Shown piece by piece: positions 57,164 through 64,000 of a DNA stretch of 64,000 bases. Under the pieces are notes generated by a model. That model ran no database searches. It was not told the DNA's origin and saw nothing but the letters and a program-made list of their open reading frames with translations. The stretch's first letter is position 1; each line of letters begins with the position of its first letter. The DNA is from Cinclus cinclus (lineage: Eukaryota > Chordata > Aves > Passeriformes > Cinclidae), in assembly GCF_963662255.1 (NCBI RefSeq), contig NC_085049.1, positions 22,166,142 to 22,230,141 on the forward strand, given 5' to 3'. A program made the position numbers and the translations under genes.

Positions 57164-57509
57164 AGAAATATTTAAGCTTAAGGACTTGTATTCAGAGTTT
57201 TTTTCCCCAGTTGGTGGGGGGAAGGGAAGGAGTGGAGCTGCACACAGATGATCCAAAGAGCCTGATTACTTCAGAAGTCCTGACTTGAAATATTGGGAAT
57301 TCCACATTGGATAGAAAGAAAGGAGTTCTGTGGCTCACGTACTTTGTCTATGCACCTATTTTTTTTTTCAATGTATTAGTTTGAAACTAGCCAGAAGTCT
57401 GGAAAGGTTTTAGTAATCTTAGTAGACAGACTAGCAAACAAATACAAGAGACATCATCATGAGCATCCTGGCAATAGTACCTGGCTTTCATCAGAAGAAT
57501 TTGAAAGGG
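57164..57509. other. Non-coding DNA between two old transposon relics
   Basis: A T-run of about 10 at 57359-57368. Nothing else recognised. Confidence 0.5.
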
Positions 57510-57700
57510 TTCTTAACAGTGAAAGCATTTATATTTCCCATGGAGTAAAAGGAGGTTTTCATTATCTCCATTTTACAGAGGAGAACCTGGCTAGGTGACT
57601 TGCTCAATGTCATGTAAAAGTTCTGAGGCAGAGTTAAAAGCTGAGTCGAAAATTGAATTCTTAATTAAGTTAATGTCCTTGTCACAGCAGTACTCTGTGC
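57510..57700 (-). mobile_element. MIR-type SINE relic, minus orientation
   Basis: Colinear with the reverse complement of MIR: CCCATGGAGTAAAAGGAGGT, CATTATCTCCATTTTACAGA, GGTGACTTGCTCAATGTCAT, TCTGAGGCAGAGTTAAAAGC and GAATTCTTAATTAAG. These correspond to 'ATTATCCCCATTTTACAGATG', 'GTGACTTGCCCAAGGTCA', 'GGCAGAGC' and the 'CTCTTAACCA' region. More than 150 bases in order make chance unlikely. MIR-class CORE-SINEs are old, tRNA-derived and long inactive. Their survival in a bird genome points to a slowly evolving region. Confidence 0.65.
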
Positions 57701-60264
57701 TCAGACCTGCCCCCCAAAAAAGAAAAAAAGCATTTTCAATCAAATGGATATCACCAGCACCTATGTAATTAGAACCTGTGCAATCACAGAAGCATTGCAA
57801 CAGACCTCAGGGTCATGAAAGGTGTGAGAGGGATTAATCCTAAGACTGGATTTTTTTTGTTCTTACACAAATAACACAGATAGAGTCATAGACAGTGATT
57901 TGCCAATATGATTTCATCCCTAAGGGGAATACTTGTAAAATCTTGCCCACACTTGACTATGAAGATTGAATTTGGTGGCTGCTTTTGTCCTTCAGAAGCA
58001 GGATGGGAGTCAAACAAACAACATCATCACACAGCAGTGAAGTTGCTGAAGGTCTTCCCTGTGTGGGCCACCTGCAGCCCCTTGGCTGCTTACTGGAGCG
58101 TTTGGCAACCTGGAAGAGGCTGAAATGTGGGAACTGCCATGGTGTGGGACAATCTCAGAGCAGTGAAGTCAAGCTGAGCTCACGAGCAGGTCCAGCACTG
58201 CCTTTCTTGTCTGCACAGCCCAGAGCAGGACGTGCAGCGTGGGCCTTGTCCATGAGAAGACAAAACCTCAAATCCACAGATTTGCTGAAGTTCACTGAAC
58301 TGCTGTAGCAGCCAGACTGACCTGCAGGGGATCAGCTCACCATGACCACAACCCCCTGGAGCAGGGACAGCCAGCACCAGGAACCTGCTCCAATGATATT
58401 TTACAAGTCAGGATACTTCCAGTTAGCTGATATTTGGCACTGGTTCATTAACCCAGCTGCTGGCACAATCCTGCTTTCTTGTGTAGATAAGAACTTGGCC
58501 TCACCCATTAAAGACTGATTTGTTAGTTGGGAAAAGATCATTTATTGCTTTCACATCATTGCTTCAGCTATCCTTGGATAAACTGGCTATGCAATTTAAT
58601 GGTTGATAGCTTTCTGCTTGCAGTGTTTTCTTCATATCTGTATTCTATATACCTTCCTACTTACTTTCCCCCCGCCCCCCCATTTACTTTAAAATATTTT
58701 TTAAAATGAAAACTTGTAGTAATTTTCTGTGTCATTTTCTAGTGAGGGAATCAATCTTATACAAACACCTCTGCATGTAAGAATAAGCCTATTACAAATT
58801 AACAGATTCTTCCACTGTTTTCTCCCTTCAGTTTGGAAAGATTATATGTTTACAATCATCACCTCTTTCTGCAGGGAAGGTTGGGAAGCCTGGGACTTTC
58901 ATAAAGGTTTTATGCATGTGCTGAGTGGGGTGGAGTAGGAATGGATACACACTGGGAACATTTTGATTCCAGAGCTCTTAGAAAACTGCTAATAGGATGA
59001 TGAAAGCTTGATTTCACAGATCTGTTACACTCCACCAGCCTATTTTGCAAGGTTCTTTTGTGTATGGCAATTACTAAGTTCCATCAAAATACTCATAAAA
59101 TTTTCACCTGCTAGAAGTGAAACCACTTTTCGTTGCCCAGAAAAATAAAATGACGAAGATGTTTAAACATCTCTGCATAGGGACACTCTGGACTCCCTTG
59201 GTGCCTGAGATCTCTTACCCTTGTAGGCATGACCAGACTGTATTGAAGGCATGTGCCCTTCTGGAAAAAAGCCTGAGGTGTCCTGGAGCATCTGAAATGG
59301 CACTACAAGCTGTTGTTTCCATGGTAACCAAACCCCACATTTATTTTTTTTTTAATAACAGAATGAAAAATATTATGGCTCTTAATTTCATTGTTATAGG
59401 TACTTGTGTGCCTGTACATTTATAAACAACATTAGGGCACTGCACAGCAGCAACAGCTTGAATAAAAATGATGGCAAGTCAAGGAGGCCTGCTTGGCAAG
59501 AGAGAAACTCACAGGACATCTTAACTGTCCTTTTTCCAAGATCTGGGTTTTTTAAATGTGAAAGTTTGTTTATAATGTGTAATATCAAGAGCTAGGTGTT
59601 TGAAAAAGACTTAATGTTGAAGTTTGAGCTAATTGTTTGTTCTGGAAAGTGCTAGTAACACATATATATAACCATAGATATAATTTGATATATTTTTATA
59701 TATACATTGTATATATTTCAGTATGGCAGCAGAATCAGCTGAGTTGCACTGCTCTTCTGGAAGGGGGAGGATGGCTAATCACAAGCTCAGAGTTTCTGTT
59801 AAATATCATACCTAGGTAGTCAAGACAGGGAAAATACAGTACAGGAATAGAGAGGCAGCAGGGACTAAAAGTGACATTTTCAGCTCATGCCACTCTCTCT
59901 CCTCTGTGACAAAGTAGGAAATTGTCTCTATTTTCCTTCCTCTGGAATGAAAGGGCAGCTTAGCTATCTTTGCTGGAGCCTAAGCAGGATCTAAGAAGAG
60001 GAGTGGTCAATTCTCTGGGTGGGCTGGTTGTTTTATGTGTTCTCTCACTACCTGATCCAGGAATGGGGCCAAGGAACAGGACCTAGATGGAATCCTAGCC
60101 TCAGTGAAATCATGGCAGAAGTCTTATAAGGTGGAAGTATCAAAGATAATCTCAAGTTATTTGAACACTGGAAGGGACTCCAAAGCATGGTATGAAGTGT
60201 AAGGTTTCCTGTAGCTGTAAATGGAAGGAATAAAGAGTAGATGTACCACTCATCAGAACGTGTT
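57701..60264. other. Non-coding DNA; C-run and AT-rich run
   Basis: A CCCCCCGCCCCCCC run lies at about 58668-58681. An AT-rich (TA)n-like stretch at about 59660-59720 includes ATATATATAACC and TTATATATACATTGTATATA. Frames up to 107 codons have no domain. No gene recognised. Confidence 0.5.
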
Positions 60265-60281
60265 TGTTTTTTTTTTTTTTT
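60265..60281 (+). repeat. T-rich homopolymer run
   Basis: A T-run of about 15 follows GTGTTTG. Low complexity only. Confidence 0.9.
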
Positions 60282-62734
60282 AAGGTTTGACAGCCTTATT
60301 TCCACAGAGAGCAGAGCAAACACAAATATAAACACAGAAAAGAAAGTCCTCCTAAACTATTCTGCCAAAGCCACCTATTTAAAATGCATTACAATGGGTG
60401 TTAGACTCAACCAGGAATTATCTGGATCTGGCAATAAATAAATACTGATAACTTTAATTATACATCCGTGATAGAACTCATGGATGGAACATAAATATGA
60501 TGTCTGGAGTTAATTAATGCTCAAAAATTGACAAACAAGAGAAAGATAAACAGAATGAGTTCATCTTCAAGTACTATGAGGAGCTAAACTGTGGTGTGCT
60601 ATCTAGGTAGGGTTGAAAACAGTGACACATCTAAATCAGTTTTCCTGTGAATACCAAGTTTCTTGAAGGGCATATGAAATACATATTGCATAAACATCCC
60701 TGATACTTAATTCCAAGGAGTTCAATGCCAGGTGTGGCAATTTAAAACTGTTCAGTTCGCCCCTGTCAGCCGAATTCTCATAAACACTGGCATGCCCAAA
60801 ATATTGACTGTTTGATTTCATATAAACCCACGATTATCCCTGTGCTCTCAATCCATAAACAAGAGTTATATAAATGGCACAATTTCATGCAGTGTTTTTA
60901 TCTGGAGCAGCTGCCAGCTGTGCCTTTACTCACACCAGCACATCTATCAACAACTCCAAGCCTTTTCAAACACAAGACTTGCACCACAGAATACACAACT
61001 ATTTGAAACCTAAAATTATCTCTGTCTTCACAGCTGTGTCCGTGGGTTGGTATGAGCCAGTGCTGGCCCCATGGCCTGTACTGTGGAGCACTCACTGGTG
61101 GGGCACCGTGGTGACAGCACAGCTGCCAAAGGCACTGGCCACGTCAGGTACTTCTTGTCACCAGTGTGTCTCTGTCAGCACTGAGCGTGGCTCTGGTGAG
61201 CGGCATTCAATTGTCACCTCGCTTCTGCTCATCCCCAGGATAGGAGCTGAGAGACACAGGCAGCATTTGCCCACAGTTATACATACCATCTCTGCAAAGG
61301 ACAGCATCCAGAGGTCACCAAAGCCCCAGGAAAGTCTGCCTCTGACTCCAGGGACTCTTTGGTTGGTCTGCAGTCACTCCATGCTGGATCCTGCTTCCGG
61401 AATTGTGAACAAGGATGCCATGTGTAAAGCTGGTTCCTATGTCCTGCTGCACGCACAGGCACAACTGGAACGCAGGTGGGGCTGTGACTGATTAATAATT
61501 CATTGCAGGCAGACACCTCCAGACCTTGCTTTTCCTCAGTCTGAATTTGACAGCTAAAAGGTACTGATGCCTGAATGTTCGTCCGTTCATTTTCAAACAC
61601 TCGAAACATGCACACTGCTCTCTTTACCCCCTTGCATTTCCTCTTTCCCTATGACCCATGGTTACAGTTAATTTCTACCTGGAGACAAGCCTAATTACTG
61701 CAGATTGCTGTAATGTTCAAACTGGCTCCATGGTGAATTCTTGAAGTTGCTAATAAAAAATGCTAAGCCAAGTAATAAAATCTTGTTTAATTCAAGTAAC
61801 CTAAAACTAAGCTCAAAACACAGAGAAGGGAGATTCCTCTCTCTCTGCCATAAAACTGTTCCAGTCCTTGTGCTATCAAGACAGATAAAGAGAACATATT
61901 TCACTCCCAATGTCTTTACTTCATTAGGATTTTTTTTCTTCTGTGGAGAAAGCACAAGAGTACCTTCAATAACACTGAAATACAGCAATGTGGAAGCAGA
62001 AGAAACTTCGGTTCATGCTGCTGTCTCAGCACAACTGTATCTTCCTCAAAATGTTCCACAGAGCTTCCAATAGAATGAGAAATTATTTTTCTATGAAAAA
62101 AACTAATAATAAAAATGACACCAAAAATCTTTTGTTTTTATAGCTAAAAAAGGAAATTAATTTTCCAACAGTCAACCTGTCAAATTTGTGGATGACAAAA
62201 CCAGAAAAAATATCTAGCACAGAAGTTAGACAAACATCAACAGCAGTCAATACAAAAATATCTATTCTTATAAAGAAAAGGCAACAAAACACAGGAGCTG
62301 GCTGTACATTAAAACTATTTCATAAGTTGCTCTTCAGACCTTGTCTGTGTCTTGTTTCCACGTCTGCTATAGACTTAAAAATTAGTTTGCTGTAAAGTTT
62401 CAGAGAATTAAAGCAACTTAGTGGCAGCTATGGCTGTGGGATAATTGTGCAGGTAGTGCCTGATCTGTCTTGTTTTTGCCAAGGCAGAACTGGCACACAG
62501 CAGTAGAGGGAACTGCGTTAGCACTGGGGAAAACCTGGAAGTCATATAGTATTTAAAACTTTCCTGAATTTTGCTGTTTTCTCTTGCATGGCTAAAGCCA
62601 TAGTTGGTGTAAATCACCTCCTCAGGGGGAAGAGCAAGTATCACGTTGTACTTGAGCCTCATGTAGAGCCAAGCTTTTGCAGCAGGAAAAAAATACAAAA
62701 GCATGTTTGACAACTCATTCTGCCCCAGAGTTCC
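60282..62734. other. Non-coding DNA with the longest open frame of the window
   Basis: The plus frame 60874-61491 is open for 205 codons. Its conceptual product is rich in serine, threonine and histidine and shows no domain, signal peptide or repeat. No promoter-like or splice context singles it out. A frame of this length is close to what chance allows in 64 kb of moderately GC-rich DNA, so it is not called as a gene. No transposon was recognised. Confidence 0.45.
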
Positions 62735-62800
62735 AGTTTATTAAGTCAACTGATCTTCCTGTGCCTTGGTTTCCTCTTTGAAATATGCAGAGTATCATAC
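62735..62800 (+). mobile_element. Possible MIR-type SINE 3' fragment, plus orientation
   Basis: CTGATCTTCCTGTGCCTTGG then TTTCCTCTTTGAAATATG parallels the MIR 3' region, in which CTCTGTGCCTCAGTTTCCTC and ATCTGTAAAATGGGGATAAT-type sequence is usual. Only about 65 bases are recognisable. It is the third candidate MIR relic within 13 kb (with 50062 and 57510). Confidence 0.4.
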
Positions 62801-63099
62801 ATATTATTACAAATTAACTCCAGGAGTAAAACCAGGAACAGCATATCTGTGTGACTTTTGACACTGCCTAACTACAGGCAAGAGAAGCAGGTGAGACTTA
62901 TATAAATCATCAGGATCAGTGACTAGAAATGGGCCTTGGAAAGAGCTTTCTTCCTCAGGCAGGACTGCCATTTGCACAGCAGTTTTGGCTTGACTACTTT
63001 TCTTTGGGGTTTCTCATAGCTGGGCTATTGCATTCCTGGTCCTGGCTCTCTTCCACAGCAGAAACAGTTGATCACGCATAATTTGCAAGAGTACATCAT
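62801..63099. other. Non-coding DNA, nothing recognised
   Basis: No frame, repeat or motif of note before the CpG-retaining block at 63100. Confidence 0.5.
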
Positions 63100-63960
63100 G
63101 GTTTAGTATTCTTGTCCGCCAGGGACAGTGTTTGGCAAGCACAAAGCTCCGGAGGTGAGGCTCCCTGGACTGTGTGAGTGCGCACACGTGCGCCCAAAGG
63201 AGAAGGAGCTTCAGAAAATGTCAGCTCTTGGGAGTAGCTTCTGGAAAGATTTCCTGGACTTGGAATCTGTCATGATTAAAACCAGTTGTTCACTTTCTTA
63301 TCGTCTGTCAAACTTGAGAAGTGTAATGACAGCTCTTAAAGATCGCACTCTCCGAGGATTGGGAATGTTCAGAGTGGCACGTGAGCCAGAGAGAGTGAGT
63401 GAGATAAAAGAAAATCAGGGGTGAAAGTTCCCTTCTGTGTGTCACAGAAATATGGGCATGCTTGGCTTTGCCTCCCCACTAATGATATAAAAACGTATCA
63501 TCCCCAAATGTTTTTGGCTTTAGAGTGAAAGTCTAAAAGGCGTCTGTTGGTATTGATATCACAAACATTGCTCTGTGCTCCAAAATGAACTCTTTTGGCT
63601 CGTTCTGTGAAATGTCAGCTTGGAAAATAGGAGCTCTCTGTTGTGGCAGCCTCTGCTTGTCATATGTGTACACGCACCGCACGCACACAAACAAATCTGT
63701 TTAGGGATGGCCTCCAAAGCAGAGTCTTTGGGAAGGTTACCGCTGCACCATATGTAGGACTTTGATTTATAGTTATATTTTTCACAGTGTGACACACATT
63801 GTTGGTGAGCTGCGGCTGTGATAAAATCGTGGAGGTGTAAAGTTTCACTGGCTGGATGGTGAGGAGCAGGCAGGGAGGGTGTAATGCGAGTCGAGAGCTG
63901 CTCTCCAAATGAATGAACTTGTATTGTGGATCTGGTTACAGCCGGCACACTGCCTTAATC
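63100..63960. promoter_or_regulatory. CpG-retaining block with two CACGTG boxes; possible conserved element or exon
   Basis: About nine CpGs remain in 63100-63400. The inverted repeat GCGCAC-AC-GTGCGC lies at 63180-63193 and contains a CACGTG E-box at 63185-63190; a second CACGTG lies at 63378-63383 within GGCACGTGAGCC. CACGTG is bound by bHLH factors such as MYC/MAX, USF and CLOCK. A 98-codon plus frame (63128-63424) spans the block but matches nothing known. The part at 63480-63960, with runs such as TTGATTTATAGTTATATTTT, also has the look of conserved non-coding DNA. Promoter, enhancer or exon are all possible. Confidence 0.28.
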
Positions 63961-64000
63961 CATCAACAGCAAGTTCACTTACAAACCAGCCTTTGTTTTT

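Noticed and set aside
1..64000. tRNA, rRNA, CRISPR, prokaryotic operon or viral content
   Set aside because: No cloverleaf consensus, rRNA segment, regularly spaced direct repeats, ribosome binding site or viral domain was seen on either strand.

Overview
The window reads as nuclear, non-coding DNA from a bird. The main evidence is CR1 LINE fragments in both orientations with avian-type 3' regions (4985-5060, 7660-8245, 12476-12536, 14255-14540, 53178-53312). CpG is scarce, simple repeats are typical of vertebrates, and there are no operons, ribosome binding sites or tightly packed ORFs. The CR1 copy at 14255-14540 resembles types common in songbirds, so a passerine or other neoavian is plausible; this rests on remembered consensus sequences, not on a search. 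No viral, bacterial, rRNA, tRNA or CRISPR sequence was recognised.

No protein-coding gene could be supported. The longest open frames (205 codons at 60874-61491, 176 at 39248-39778, 157 at 47016-47489 minus, 156 at 24744-25214 minus, 151 at 21657-22112 minus) have no recognisable domain and look like chance frames. Four short stretches have exon-like splice signals (4012-4072, 6898-7069, 45028-45106, 53727-53776). They are listed as low-confidence candidate exons of a lncRNA or of a gene whose main body lies outside the window.

Layout: 0-5 kb is AT-rich with one TAAT-rich block. 5-8.3 kb holds CR1 pieces and an AAT microsatellite. 9-16 kb is richer in GC, with pentanucleotide repeats, the best CR1 and an ancient CR1-like relic (15681-16120). 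16-36 kb is mostly featureless, apart from several exact inverted repeats and a homeodomain-type AT block at 32.8 kb. 36.04-36.23 kb is a long pyrimidine microsatellite. 41.5-42.1 kb has a dense cluster of transcription factor motifs, including four exact TCF/LEF sites and an RFX X-box. 48.4-48.8 kb and 53.6-54.0 kb look like conserved non-coding elements. 57-63 kb carries relics that resemble old SINE (MIR) and hAT elements, and the window ends in a CpG-retaining block with two CACGTG boxes.

The most plausible reading is an intergenic or long-intron region with scattered candidate enhancers. The 41.5-42.1 kb cluster is the best candidate for real function. All repeat and motif calls were made by eye; RepeatMasker, phyloP/phastCons and RNA-seq would settle most of them.
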